This document shows, one piece after another, positions 1-10,712 of a stretch of DNA of 64,000 bases. Under the pieces are notes generated by a model, which saw only the letters and a program-made list of their open reading frames with translations, was not told the DNA's origin and ran no database searches. The DNA comes from Carettochelys insculpta (taxonomy: Eukaryota > Chordata > Testudines > Carettochelyidae). Position 1 is the first letter of the stretch. Each line of letters opens with the position of its first letter. The stretch spans positions 6,770,001-6,834,000 of the forward strand of contig NC_134138.1 of the NCBI RefSeq assembly GCF_033958435.1, written 5' to 3'. The position numbers and the translations under genes are program-made.

Positions 1-1199
1 CTAATTGCCTCTGAACCTGGGCTTTGTTTGTGTAAGGGTATAAAATACTAGAGTTAGCTGCATCAAGCAGCCTTGCGGGACCTGGTGTTACTAGTGTCCA
101 GTTTGGCTCATCTGTTGCCTTATTGAATTCAGTAAAGCTGAATGTTAGCTGCCTGAACTCGGAGCAGTCTTGTGCTTCAGCATGGCCCATTGGCACTGGC
201 ACATTGCGAGGCAACAGCACCTGTATTTCCCCATCATGGTTGGGAAAGGGCAGCAACTTTGGGCTTTTGGTTCCAGTCATCACCTCTGCTTGGCAGAGAC
301 ACCCCCAGCTCTCTCCCTCCTGCCTAGGAGCTTCCCACTCTGCCTGCACTGTGAGCTCCCTGACAATCCAGCCTGAGCACACAGGCCTGGGGCTGTGCCC
401 AGCTTACCCAGTGGGGCTCCGTTACCACGTGCTCCTGAGCGAGCACAGTGACAGTTCCAGTGAGCGTATTGCAGAGACAGCACAGGGCTGGCCAAGGACC
501 ATCGCACACAGCTCACACTCACCCCAGCTCCAGCCTGAGCTCTGGCCAGTTTCGGCCCTTCCCGCCCTGCTCCCCACTGGCAGCCCCCCCATGGGAAAGC
601 CGGAGTCTTTTATCCAATAGCCTTGTTGGATCTGTGAGCAGAGGGAGAGTCCAGTTTGAACCAGCCTGTGTGAGTCTCTCTGAGGGGGTCATGACCCCGC
701 TGATGTCACCTGATCGTCCCCCTACCCCCGGTTTTTACCTGGCAAAGGGCTGCGCGCACCCGCTCCAGGAATTACAGCCAGGCCTTGGCCCACAACGGTA
801 CCACGACATCACATGGTGGGAGCTCCACGGGGTGCTGCAGGGCACTGCCCCATGGCTCACTCTGGGGCTCACAGGGCACCTGAGGAGGGGCAGTGAGGTA
901 TATGGGCCGGTGGTGTCCAGGTTCCAGGAATTGTCCTGGCCAGGTCCCCCAGCTCCACTCGTGTTTAGCGCCGGATCTCCCCACCCCCACCCCCACCCAC
1001 GCATTCCCCACATTCACCTGCCAACCCGCCCTCCCCTGCCAGACCCGTAGGCAGGAGAAGGGACTCGGACGCCTTCAGGGCACGGCCAGGTCAAGAAATC
1101 TGCCACATCTGCACCCCGCAGCAGCTGTGACCTCATTGGGGGGTTTATTTCCCGCGAAAAGAGACACACTGGTACCAGAGCTGCCATGAGGCGCCGAGG
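1..1199. other. No recognised gene
   Basis: I see no coding region, RNA gene or familiar repeat that I can support here. The stretch becomes increasingly GC-rich toward its right end and runs into the CpG-rich block that starts near 1200. The open frames on both strands lack recognisable domains and look like chance frames in GC-rich DNA. Confidence 0.4.
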
Positions 1200-1440
1200 C
1201 CGATGGGCGGGGGGCGGGGTCTGCTAGGGAGGGGCGGGGCTGGGGGCGGGGCTCCGGGCTGGGCTGTGCCTGCTGGGTTCCCCGCGGGACGGGCAGAGTC
1301 TGGGCGCCGCGGGGGCCCGATCCTGCTCACCGCAGTCACGCAGAGATCGGAGCCAGTCGGGCGGCACCGCTGGTGTGAACGCGGGTCGGGCGCCCGCCCC
1401 GGGGCATCGCTCATGGCCCGCGCAGGGCCGTGACTGTCAG
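1200..1440. repeat. Orphan copy of the HSP30 upstream flank
   Basis: This CpG- and GC-box-rich stretch repeats, in the same order, the sequence that lies upstream of the HSP30 genes at 4455-4750 and 60605-60830. Shared landmarks are the GGGCGGGG boxes, a CTGGGTTCCCCG segment, a GCGCCGCGGGGGCC segment and a conserved core at 1317-1360 that starts CCGATCCTGCTCACCGC. In the other two copies an HSP30 gene follows on the low-coordinate side. Here none does, so either the gene was lost or only the promoter-distal flank was duplicated. Confidence 0.7.
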
Positions 1441-1674
1441 CGGGGTTCACGGATCTCCCGCTCGAGCCCAGCGCTGCGGCGCACACACCGCGGCCGGAGC
1501 AGGGGTGGGAGGCGGCCCCACTCTGGGGTGTTTCCCCTTCTCAGCAGGGAGCCCTGCACCGGCGGGGCCCCAGTCACATCAGTGTAAAGAGCCCCCGCCC
1601 CGCCCCGCTCTGCTCGCCCCGCTCCAGCTTTGTCCCAGCTGCTTTGTTCCTGTCTCTGGGTGCTGGCACTCGGG

Positions 1675-2320
1675 GAGCTGCGGCTGCTGTCGCCCCACCC
1701 CACCCCTCGTTCCCGGTGCGCGTGGGGCTCCGGGGGCGGACAGCGGGTCCCAGCCCCACCGTACACAGCGCCCGGGTGACACGTGCGGCGGGTGGCTTTG
1801 CCGGGCCTGTGTCTCTCCGCGGCACAACCTCAGCTGGGCGCCGCTCTCGGGCTGAGGCCGGGCCGCTGTCAGCGCGGTGCGCCCAGCCCGGGAGGGACCT
1901 GACAGCCGCGGGCAGCAGCCCGGGGTCAGGCTGGGCCACGCGAGGCTCCAGTCTGTGGCGGAATCGCTGCCTCGGCCCTGCAATCCCGGCCCGGGGACAC
2001 CGCGGGTGGTGCCCACGCAGGGACCCCCAGGATGTTCGCCCCGCAGGTGTCCGGGCTGGGCTGGTCCTCGCACTGAGCCGCACCGGGGACCGTCAGGAAC
2101 ACGGGGCCGGTGGCTGAGGCGCTGCAGGACTCTGGGTTGTTGTGACGCTACAAACCAACTCCGCCCACCCGGGACCCATCACCGGACAGTAATTCCCCAG
2201 GGCTCCAGCCCTGCCCGGCCCCAAGGCTCAGTCTCGGCCCTGCCTGCCAGACCCAGCGCTCTGGGGAAGGACGATTCGGGAGCTGCGCCGCAGGCTGTGG
2301 GCTACGGGCCCTGGGAGTGA
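1675..2320. repeat. Segmental duplication block A, left copy (CpG-rich)
   Basis: This block aligns collinearly with 57726-58335. Both share long runs such as the stretch around GACAGCCGCGGGCAGCAGCC here (CA in place of some CG in the other copy) and GGACAGTAATTCCCCAG. The left copy keeps a very high CpG density, like a CpG island, whereas the right copy has lost most CpGs by CG-to-TG or CG-to-CA changes. No coding function is recognised. Confidence 0.75.
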
Positions 2321-2335
2321 CCTGACCTTTAACCC

Positions 2336-2876
2336 TGTTGGCAGGGGAAACGTTATATTCTGTACTCCTAGAAACATTGTTTTGTAAATGAATGCTTACT
2401 AATGTTCCCATGAGGTTCAATATTGTATTTAGCATTGTTAGTGAATCCTTAATTTTCTCATGAAATTCAGCATTGTTTTGTTACTAAAATCCTGTTCAAT
2501 ACGACTGAATAACTCTACCTCCCTGTAACTTACATTCTGTTAATAATCTATTGGTACTTTACCTCCTGATTAGTAGGGAATTACCAGAGCAGAATGTCAT
2601 ATGGGCAGTAGAAATTCAGTTTGAGCTGGAGGAATGGATAAAGGGAGTATGAGAAACTCTCCCCTGGTTTGTTGGGGGGGTGGTGAACAAAGAAGGAGAG
2701 AGGTATAAGTATTGCTCATCTCTTGTTGCAAGGTGTGCAGGCTTTGAGGAGAGATGCCCCTGTGCCTTACTTGGCATTCCAAATAAAGATTCTTCTTCCA
2801 CTCTCGGTGTGTTATTGGGCCAGCATTGCACACCAGGCACAAACTGCCACTGTGCCATCTTAAGAAGGAGACAACA
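2336..2876 (+). mobile_element. Solo LTR
   Basis: A 541-bp AT-richer island sits inside GC-rich DNA. It begins TGTTG and ends CAACA, a perfect 5-bp terminal inverted repeat, and is flanked by the 4-bp direct repeat ACCC (2332-2335 and 2877-2880). It contains an AATAAA signal near 2781 followed by a GT-rich stretch, as expected for the R-U5 part of an LTR. No internal retroviral sequence is present. It is absent from the paralogous block on the right side of the window. Confidence 0.7.
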
Positions 2877-3270
2877 ACCCTCAGCAATAAACACCTCAGC
2901 TGGGCTAAGGGACCTGGCTCTGCGCACCGCCCCTGGGCTGGCGGAGACGACGGACGTGGTTCGCCACTGTTGGGTGCAGGGGCCTCGCCGGCCGGAACAA
3001 CTCCAGCACACGCCAGTAATGGCTGGGTAGGGAATCGGAGCGGCCAGGCCTAAGTTCTCCCAGAACTCGGGTATTTCCTTTAACCCTCTGGCCCCCTATA
3101 ATAGCCCCTACAGTCCTCAGGCTCCCAGTCATTTAGTGCCCCACCCCGCCCCGTCCCCACTCACCTACCCCAGCTCAAAATTCTAGGGGAGTCAGTGCAC
3201 CCGGGCAGACAGTTGGGGGCTGGGATCGTTCAATCACTCTACAGCCTTTGTTCAGGCAACAGGTTTTACT

Positions 3271-3276
3271 TTTATT
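3271..3276 (-). terminator. Poly(A) signal of HSP30 copy 1
   Basis: TTTATT on the plus strand reads AATAAA on the minus strand, about 280 nt downstream of the stop codon of the HSP30 gene at 3556-4299. The same signal sits in the same place in the paralogue at 59412-59417. Confidence 0.6.
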
Positions 3277-3555
3277 CTCACAACTACACCCAGTTGCACA
3301 ACACACAGACCTTTCCCCACCCCCCACGTGAAAACCCCCAGCCCTGATCTCGCTCCCCGCCCGCGCAGCCCATCGCACACAAACGTTCCCAGGTACAAAT
3401 CCGAGTCCCGGACAAATCCTGCAGACACATCAGAGGCGGAGGTGGAAACTCGGAGCATCATCGCTGGTCCCGTCACTTCTCCCGGGGCCACCCCACTGTG
3501 TCCTGTGCCCGCCCCAGCGGCAGCGACGTCTGCCCCCCAGCCGGGCTGAGCCGAG

Positions 3556-4299
3556 TCAATGGACCCCAGTCCCGGCCTCACGAGGGTCCCGGCCGCTGGC
3601 AGGAGCCTCCGGGGCCGCGGCACCGCTCTCGCCTCCCGTCTCCAGCTCGCAGCTTCCCGGCTCGTGGCCCTCCGGGGCCGGGGCGTCACCTCCCGCCGCC
3701 GCCTCCTGGCACACGCGGATGGGAACTGCCCGACCCGCCGCAGCCGGCAGGGCCACACGGGGCGCCTCGAGGCACAGCTGCCCGGCCGGGGACAGCGAGC
3801 ACAGCACGGCCTGCGCGTCCACCTCGGCCGGCAGCAGAGTCTCTCGCCGCAGCTCCCGGTACTCGTAGGAGCGGACTCCAGCCTCCGACTCCGTCCGCTT
3901 CTCCCGCCGCCCGCTCACCGTCACCTTCCTCCCGTCCACTCGCACCGCCAGCTCCGCCGGGGAGAAGCCACTCACGTCCATGGACAGCCGGAACTTCTCC
4001 TGTCTCGGATCCTGACTCGGACCCGGACCGGGACCCGCATCCGGATCCGCCGCCCCGGGCTCCTGCCCGGTGCATTCTGCCCCGTGCTGGCCGCTGCGCT
4101 CGTCTTCCCCACCGAGAAGAACACGAGCCAGGAGCAGGGAGCGTCTCAGCCTCTCCATGTCCTCCAGGTGCGACTGCACGTGCCCCCCCAGCTGCTCCCA
4201 CTGGCTGGGAGGCTCCGCCAGGAGGCTGCGCGCTGGGGCGCTGCTGCGGAGTTGCAGAGGGTCATAGTCGTGGGACCACCACACGCGGAGCGGGAGCAT
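3556..4299 (-). CDS. HSP30-family small heat-shock protein, copy 1
   Basis: This intronless gene encodes a 247-residue small heat-shock protein, an ATP-independent cytosolic chaperone that holds unfolding proteins. The N-terminal arm starts MLPLRVWWSHDYDP. The alpha-crystallin domain spans about residues 101-182, with the conserved stretch KFRLSMDVSGFSPAELAVRV, and an I-x-V oligomerisation motif (IRV, residues 194-196) follows. A long Gly/Ala/Glu-rich tail ends the protein. I chose the ATG at 4299 because the paralogue at 60440 has no other possible start between TATA box and domain. In-frame ATGs at 4353 and 4332 are alternatives here. A TATA box and heat-shock element lie upstream. Length and lack of introns fit the HSP30 family of fish, amphibians, reptiles and birds. 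It stands head-to-head with copy 2. The exact orthologue name is uncertain. Confidence 0.88.
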   Translation of the reverse strand: MLPLRVWWSHDYDPLQLRSSAPARSLLAEPPSQWEQLGGHVQSHLEDMERLRRSLLLARVLLGGEDERSGQHGAECTGQEPGAADPDAGPGPGPSQDPRQEKFRLSMDVSGFSPAELAVRVDGRKVTVSGRREKRTESEAGVRSYEYRELRRETLLPAEVDAQAVLCSLSPAGQLCLEAPRVALPAAAGRAVPIRVCQEAAAGGDAPAPEGHEPGSCELETGGESGAAAPEAPASGRDPREAGTGVH

Positions 4300-4393
4300 C
4301 TCGCCGGCCTGAAGGAAGTGAGACAAATTCATGCTGCCGTTCAGCCGCACCATCCAACCCCTACCGACTCCTGCTGCAGCCGCCCAGCGCTGC

Positions 4394-4401
4394 CTTTTAT
4401 A
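4394..4401 (-). promoter_or_regulatory. TATA box of HSP30 copy 1
   Basis: TATAAAAG reads on the minus strand about 95 nt upstream of the chosen ATG at 4299. The same element occurs at the same relative place in copy 3 (60557-60564), which supports it as the core promoter. Confidence 0.75.
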
Positions 4402-4425
4402 GTGAGGGGAGCGCGCGCCGGACGC

Positions 4426-4438
4426 CTCGGGAACTTTC
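4426..4438 (-). promoter_or_regulatory. Heat-shock element of HSP30 copy 1
   Basis: The minus strand reads GAAAGTTCCCGAG, which is GAA-nn-TTC-nn-GAG. That is two perfect and one near-perfect HSF1-type pentamers in alternating orientation, about 25 nt upstream of the TATA box. It is conserved in copy 3. Confidence 0.7.
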
Positions 4439-4454
4439 GTGCACGGGAGGCGGG

Positions 4455-4750
4455 CCTAAGGGCGGGGCCTACTCGGGAGGGGCGGGGCTAGGGGCGGGGC
4501 CAACAGGCGGCGCTCCGGGCTGGGCTGGGCTCGATCCTTCCCGAACCCGCTGGGTTCCCCGGGCGGGGCTGAGTCTGAGCGCCGCGGGGGCCGGGCCAGG
4601 GAATGCGGGGGCCCGATCCTGCTCACCGCAGTCACGCAGAGATCGGAGCCAGTCGGGCGGCGCCGCTGGTGTGAACGCTGGTCGGTCGCCTGGCCAAGGA
4701 CTGCCCGTCCCGCTGCATCGCTAATGGCCCGCGCAGGGCGGTGACTGTCA
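4455..4750. repeat. HSP30 upstream flank, second copy
   Basis: Sequence upstream of HSP30 copy 1 with several GGGCGGGG (Sp1-type) boxes and the conserved core at 4615-4660. It is collinear with 1200-1440 and 60605-60830. It probably includes the proximal promoter of copy 1. The core itself matches no regulatory element or RNA that I recognise. Confidence 0.65.
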
Positions 4751-4924
4751 GCCCCGCCCCTGGAACCCCAGGTCTGGAATGATCGAGCTGAGTCCAGTAT
4801 GGAAGCGCCAGGGCCTGCTGGTCCCGCCTCCAGCCCCGCCCCTCCAGGGCAGGCCACGCCCCCTCCCGCCCTGTATGCAGAGGGAAGGTTGCCGAGTGGA
4901 CCTGCACTCAGTAGTAGTAGCAGT

Positions 4925-5475
4925 AGTAGGCATCCTTCAGTCTGCATAGACTATGGATGGCGCCCTTTATAGTTTCAATTGAGGACTTCGTTTACAGTGT
5001 CTACTGTGACTATGAAGACCCACACGAGAGTGACAGTCCTCGCTGCATCTCTTGCAGACGTGGTGGATGTCTGGCAAGTCCTTATTGTGCTTTCTGTGCG
5101 CTCGCTTCTCCTCTGCTAGGAAGGCATGAGAGGAGCCATCCAATATGAGGGCGCATTATCGGATGCTTTCAGAATCAGGAGCGGCGTCAAACAAGGATGC
5201 GTGCTTGCTCCGACATCGTTCGGGATCTTCGTGGCACTCCTCCCGAAGCAGCCTTTGGTCTTCAACAGAGGGCATCTCGCTGTACACAAGATCTGATGGG
5301 AAACTGTTTAATCTTGCAAGGCTGAAAGCTAAGTCTAAGGTGCGGGAAGTCCTCATCAGAGACATGCTGTTCGCAGACGATGCTGCTGTAGTGTCTCACA
5401 CAGAAGATCAGCTTCAAAAACTGCTGGATCAGTTCTCCAAAGCGTGCAAGGACTTTGGGCTTACCCACACTCCCA
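4925..5475 (+). mobile_element. Non-LTR retrotransposon fragment with RT motif
   Basis: The plus-strand frame at 5145-5486 contains FADDAAVVSHTEDQLQ, the F-A-D-D active-site motif of LINE reverse transcriptases, followed by a leucine-rich segment typical of RTE/Jockey-like elements. The 4925-5130 part also looks like dispersed repeat. The fragment stops a few bases before the TATA-like box of HSP30 copy 2. It has no intact ORF. The clade assignment is tentative. Confidence 0.65.
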
Positions 5476-5481
5476 GCACTG

Positions 5482-5489
5482 GATAAAAG
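5482..5489 (+). promoter_or_regulatory. TATA-like box of HSP30 copy 2
   Basis: GATAAAAG lies about 60 nt upstream of the start codon at 5549, directly after the LINE fragment. No GAAnnTTC heat-shock element is visible upstream, unlike in copies 1 and 3. Confidence 0.45.
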
Positions 5490-5548
5490 GCGGCGCTGGC
5501 GGGGCCCAGGCAGTGAGCGCTCAGCGAAAGAGCCGAGCAGTTGTGGAG

Positions 5549-6234
5549 ATGCTCCCGCTCCGCGTGTGGCGGTCCTACGACTACGACCCCCTGTGGCTCC
5601 GCAGCAGCGCCCCAGCGCGCAGCCTCCTGGCGGAGCCTCCCAGCCTGTGGGAGCAGCTGGTGGGGGACGTGCAGTCGCACGTGGCGGACATGGAGCGGGT
5701 GAGACGCTCCCTGCTCCGGGCTTATCCCCTGCTGGGCGGGGAAGACGAGCGCAGCTGGGGGCGGAGGGCGCCGGGCAGGAGGCCGGGGTGGCGGGTCCGG
5801 GTCCCGGTCCCGATCCGGGGCAGGAGACGTTCCGGCTGTCCATGGACGTGAGCGGCTTCTCCCCGGCGGAGCTGGCGGTGCGAGTGGACGGGAGGAAGGT
5901 GACGGTGAGCGGGCGGCGGGAGAAGCGGACGGAGTCGGAGGCTGGAGTCCGCTCCTACGAGTACCGGGAGCTGCGGCGAGAGGCTCTGCTGCCGGCCGAG
6001 GTGGACGCGCAGGCCGTGCTGTGCTCGCTGTCCCCGGCCGGGCAGCTGTGCCTCGAGGCGCCCCGTGTGGCCCTGCCGGCTGCGGCGGGTCGGGCCGTTC
6101 CCATCCGCGTGTGGCAGGAGGCGGCGGCGGGAGGTGGCGCCCCGGCCCCGGAGGGCCACGAGCCGGGAAGCTGCGAGCTGGAGACGGGAGGCGAGAGCGG
6201 GGCCGCGGCCCCGGACACCCGCAAAGACTCATAA
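5549..6234 (+). pseudogene. HSP30-family small heat-shock gene, copy 2, frameshifted
   Basis: The N-terminal arm (MLPLRVWRSYDYDP onward) is open from 5549 to about 5755. The alpha-crystallin domain (FRLSMDVSGFSPAELAVRV and beyond), the I-x-V motif and the tail are open in a different frame up to the stop at 6232-6234. Compared with copy 3, about 25 nt are missing in the linker right after the GGEDERSW segment, which shifts the frame. The domain is almost identical in protein to copies 1 and 3, so decay is recent or gene conversion is active. The C-terminal tail differs from the other two, ending PDTRKDS. The promoter has lost the heat-shock element where a LINE fragment lies. A sequencing or assembly error in this GC-rich linker is the main alternative. 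Confidence 0.75.
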
Positions 6235-7590
6235 CCGGAACTGGACGCTTCTGCGTTGCTCCCACCCAGCCCCGCTTGCGCGCCGTCCCCTACCGGTGCG
6301 ATGTCGCCTCTGCTCCTCCTGCCTGTCCGACCGAGCCCGGCGCGGCTGGCGCACAGCTAATGGGGGCGGCGAGAGCCGTTGTCTAACCTGCGAGCCCTGG
6401 ACAGGCTGGACCCCCGCCCCGAGCCCGCCCGTGTCAGCGCTCCCGGCTCCAGGAACTTCGGTTCGCCCCTGGGGGGGGAGTCCCCCGGGCAGGGGCTGTA
6501 ACACGGTCCCCGCCTCTGGTCTCATTGCGCGTGGCTGGTGTGTGATGAGTTAAGGCCCTGCCAGTACTCTGACGACGCGTGCGTGCAGAGGGAACACCCC
6601 GCGGTTCTGGGCCTCTGCGGCGGGGCCACCGCTCCCAGGCGGCCCCCTGCAGCGGAGATCGCCCGGCCCGCTTCCCAGCGGATGCCCGGGGCAGGGGAGC
6701 AATGGCCGGAGGGGGCTCCAGGGCGCTCGCCGGCCGGGCCTAGCCTGCAGCATTGGGGGCAGGTGCAGCGCCTGCTAGTTCCTGCCCTCCCAGCAGGGGG
6801 CGGCACTGATCAGAGGGGTGGGGAGGGGGTTGCACCCCCTCCACCCCGCCCCGGGCCCAGCTCCTGCAGAGGGGAGGGAATAACAAGGCCGGGGGTGAGT
6901 TGGAGCCCCCAGAATGGGCTCCATTAGAGAGTGAGAAGGGAGGTGTGTTGGGAGGATGGTTACCCATGAAGGGCTCACCCATACCCCCCCCAGTGTAGCC
7001 CACCTCCCCCCCTGAGCACAGGGGAGGGACGAAAGGGGTGGGATTCTTCCAGCTGCCCCAGTATAACCACCATGGGAAAAGGTGGGGGAGCGTCACTTAC
7101 CTTACAGCCTCCCTGGCGCTTTGCATTGGTGTGGACATAGGAGGGCGCAGGCACATCCACCAGGTGTGCTGCTGAGTCACTGCTGTGGTGCAGAGGGGAA
7201 ATGCTCTTTCCCCAACTCCCGTTCTCAGGGATGATCTAGATGGTGCTTGGGTCTGAGCAAAGGTGGGGGGCTGGACTCAATGTGCTCTCAAGGGCCCCTC
7301 CAGTGCTCATAGCCTCTCATTGCAACTCCTCTGCACAGTGAGAACCCCTTTCACCTGCCTGTTAGGCTCCCTCTCCTCAGGCAACTGACCTACACTGGTA
7401 GTGCCCCCTCCCCCTTGTAGCTCCCCTTCCCACACATAGGCCTGTTCCAGAGGGGCAGGGGCAAGACCACCTGGTGGGAGGGGTGATGAGTGGGATTCCT
7501 TCTGGGCCTGGTCTCTTTTGTGCATTGCCTCATCCTTCCCTTTCCCCAAGCTGCTTGGTCACGAGGGACCCCATGTCCAACCAGCCCCTT
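6235..7590. other. GC-rich region without recognised gene
   Basis: No domain, RNA gene or poly(A) signal clearly tied to HSP30 copy 2 is visible. A short stretch near 7215-7300 resembles a worn CR1 3' end (a GATGATCTAGATGGT-like motif). Confidence 0.4.
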
Positions 7591-7597
7591 GTCTCCA

Positions 7598-8572
7598 AGG
7601 TACCACCAGGAGGGTGGTGAAGCACTGGAATGCATTGCCTAGAGAGGTGGTAGACCCTCCATCCTTGGAGGTTTTTAAGTCCTGGTGTAGGATGGAAATT
7701 TCTGAGGCAGGTTATGGGATTCTGCTAAAGGCCCCCTATTCCGGTCCTCCAGTCTGGAGAAGACCTGTAACCCTACAGTTCAGAAACCCAGTTAGCAAGA
7801 GTGGATGGTTACCACCACTTCCCCCCCCGCCCATCTCACTTACAAGACCCAGTGAAGGTCATCCCAACTCAGACAAGGCCTTGGAGTCTGGAGGGAGGGA
7901 CAGTTGCCCTGGCAACCACATTCCAAGAAGAGGCCATGCAAGTGAGAACTGGAATATAGCACCATCCCATTTGCTCTCCCAGGCTGGTACATAAAGATAA
8001 ATGTACTATTGCTCTGTGCTGTTACTGGCGCTTTTGCTTTACTCTTCTAGCTAATGCACCCCTAGATATGCTGGTGTGATGGCATCATCATTACTCCTGA
8101 GGACACATCATTAATCCAATTAGACACGTAGATGTCCTTAAATGGCTGCTTTAAGTCACTTGTTAAGGAAAACCACTTGTACTAGAGATGTTCTATAAGC
8201 AATAGGCAGGGATACTATGTAACCTTTTGAGTTTATTGGTTTGTTGTGCTAATTTTGTCTTGCTGCTAGGACCTGTCCAGGCTTGGGTAACACTCATGTC
8301 GTAGTTTCCCACTGCCTAATCAATAATCTATATAGTCAATTGTAACCTGTTGTCTGGCAGTGCTCCACTGAGTCCTGATGGGTGAAGTGACTCTCCACCA
8401 GATCTGCGCGGAATAAGTCCTCCTGCTTGCTTCATAAACTGTGTCCAGACTTCGTTCCAGCACCCGACTTGACGTAGTCCTGGCTGGGATGACTTAGTTG
8501 GGATTGATCCTGCTTGGGGCTGGGGGCTGGACTTGATGACCTCTTGAGGTCCCTTCCAGCTCTATGATTCTA
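7598..8572 (+). mobile_element. CR1 LINE 3' end interrupted by an LTR
   Basis: The left part, 7598-7685 (GTGGTGAAGCACTGGAATGC onward to AAGTCCTGG), and the right part, 8463-8572 (ending with the CTTCCAGCTCTATGATTCTA terminus), form one CR1 tail. They are split by 777 bp that has LTR character. CR1 tails of this type are the dominant LINE of turtles, crocodilians and birds. Confidence 0.7.
7686..8462 (+). mobile_element. Probable solo LTR nested in the CR1 tail
   Basis: The inserted 777 bp begins TGTAGG and ends CCAGCA (TG...CA). The flanking pentamers are CCTGG and CCCGA, which could be a worn 5-bp target duplication. An AATAAG near 8412 is followed by a pyrimidine- and GT-rich end as in a U5 region. 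There is no internal coding sequence. Confidence 0.5.
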
Positions 8573-9002
8573 GACCACCGGGGAGGGGGCTGCAGTCTTG
8601 TGAGCTGACTGATACTTTCTCACTTCTTTATTGGGCCTGTTGAATGAAAAATGAGCTGAGGATTTAGTCTCTCCCCATTTCCTTCCCATTCCCCTGACGC
8701 TGGCCATTTCCACACCCAACAGAAAAGGGCAAAACACACTCAGGAAACGGTTTGTACGTGCCAGCGGCCGAATGCGCTGTCAGCAGACCCTAACAGCCCT
8801 CGTGCCAATGGCAAAGGGCGCAGCCAAGGCAGCGTTGTCAGAGCATCTCATTAACAGTGCCCAGTAAAGGGACCCTGTGAGCAAGGGGGACATGGGTGGC
8901 GGTTAGAATCCCAGGGCAATGGAGCTGTGTGGAGTGATTTGTGTGGGGCAGCGGGAAAGGGGCGCTGACAGCCACTGAACCCATTCCAGCCCAGGGGCAG
9001 GG

Positions 9003-9240
9003 AGAATCATAGAACACTAGGACTGGAAGGGACCTCGAGAGGCCATCGAGTCCAGCCCCCTGCCCCAATGGCAGGACCAAGTACTGTCTAAACCATCCCT
9101 GACAGACATCTATCTAACCTGTTCTTAAATATCTCCAGCAGCGGAGATTCCACAACCTCCCTTGGCAATTTATTCCACTGTTTGACCGTCCTGACAGGAA
9201 CTTTTTCCTAATGTCCAACCTAAACCTCCCTTGCCAGTCC
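9003..9240 (-). mobile_element. CR1 LINE 3' end, minus orientation
   Basis: The plus strand reads AATCATAGAACACTAGGACT and then the complement of the usual CR1 end: a GGAAGGGACCTCGAGAGG segment, a segment with ATCCCTGACAGACATCTATC, and CTTTTTCCTAATGTCCAACC. This is the 3' untranslated end of a CR1 LINE lying on the minus strand, 5' truncated. Confidence 0.85.
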
Positions 9241-9269
9241 CAGCACTGCTGTGCGATGGATGTACCATG

Positions 9270-10505
9270 TGTGACATACTGGGGTTGTGTGTGCAAGCTG
9301 GGAACAGGTTCCTAGCACATGGGCAGACAGAGCAATCTGAGCCAGGAACAAATGGGGTTGTCCTAGAGAAAGGAATGCAGATGTCCCATTCTGCTCGGGA
9401 CAAGCTTGTAAAACGGGGGCAAGGAAACTCAATGGACAGTCACCACCCCGACTGAACCAATACAAAGAGCTAAGCCACAAGGGGGTGAAGACAGAGGCCT
9501 GGAGAGCGTGATACCACCTGGACATATGCTTCACCCACATGAATGGGGCAGGGTTACCAGGCTGTGAAGGGCGAGAGCCCCTCAGCTGTAAAGTGAGGCA
9601 CTTCTGCCAAGGGGCTGTTTGAGGCACAGTAGCCATTGACTGCGGTTGGGGTCTGCCAGGCTGGAGAGTCCCTAAGCTCCAGCTTCAGTCCAAATATCTA
9701 CACCGCAGTTAACCAGCCTCTTCCCCGGTGTGCCCAAGGCAGGTGTCACTCTCCAACCAGAGGATCTAATTGCCAGGCTGACAGCCCCGTAGGGTACGGA
9801 GCTGGCTTTGCTTAAAAAAACTCCCCAAGGTCACAGATTCCCCGACCCTGGAGGGTAGCTGCCGCCACCCAAGTAGAAAACAAAACCCCTTAACCCAGGA
9901 AGACATGCTTGGGAACGTCCCCTTGGAGGATAACCCCCAGCTCCTATCCCTCCCTTAGGAGAGAGCTTGGGAACAAAGCGCTATAATCTGATAGCTGGCG
10001 TTTTAGCCAAAGGCATACACAGACTATTCTCTAGGACAACAGGAATCAGCTTAATTGCTTAGAAAGTAATTTATTCACAAAACAAGAAAAAAATAAATCA
10101 TACCAGTTGCAGCACAGAGAATTAATTACTTCCCTGGGATTCAGCTCGGAAGTACAGCTTATAGGGGAAGGAATCAAATAATTATCCACAGGCACTGAAA
10201 AAAGATAGTCCACACCCAATCCAAAATAACCATAACCTGACTGCATCTAACTCCACATTTCCCTTCTACTACTAAATCTATGGCTGATTTTGAGATGGAC
10301 AGGATATTTACTGGATTCACTCCAACTGCTTAAGAGCAATCAGTTCTCTGTCCATGCTGCATCAGCCAGGCAGACAAAAGACCCCTCAGACTGCAACTGT
10401 TCTCATTCAAAAAAGTCTCTCCCTCTCCCATTGGCTTAGGTGCCCACCCCCTACTGAGTGTTATCTCTGTAAGGGTTAACCCTTTCCTTGCATTCATTCA
10501 TGACA
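9270..10505. mobile_element. Possible LTR-type element
   Basis: The stretch starts near TGTGACATACTGG and ends near CATTCATGACACAGG, so its ends are complementary (TGTGACA versus TGACACA). It has no CDS and interrupts otherwise unrelated sequence right after a CR1 end. The boundaries and class are tentative. Confidence 0.35.
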
Positions 10506-10654
10506 CAGGAGCAGCACCCTCTGCATCTCAGAAGCCTCCAGCCTGAGGGGTGGGGGATGCTGAAAGCTTGATGTCAGCTACAGCATGGCTTAGGCAAAGT
10601 GTGTAACCAGCTGAATTTCAGGTTGAGCACCCAGGAAGCAAGTTGGTTTTACAA

Positions 10655-10712
10655 AAAAACCCACCAAACAGTCCTGTAGCACCTTAAAGACTAACAATTT
10701 TATTTATTAGGT
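10655..10712 (-). repeat. Fragment of the turtle TAGACTAACA dispersed repeat
   Basis: The segment GTAGCACCTTAAAGACTAAC matches the end of the repeat family seen at 20160, 28632, 29985, 30405, 31418 and 32215. Confidence 0.5.

Noticed and set aside
3498..4724. 408-codon and 310-codon open frames on the plus strand over HSP30 copy 1
   Set aside because: They are antisense shadows of the GC-rich HSP30 coding region and its flank. They have no domain, and similar shadows occur over copies 2 and 3.
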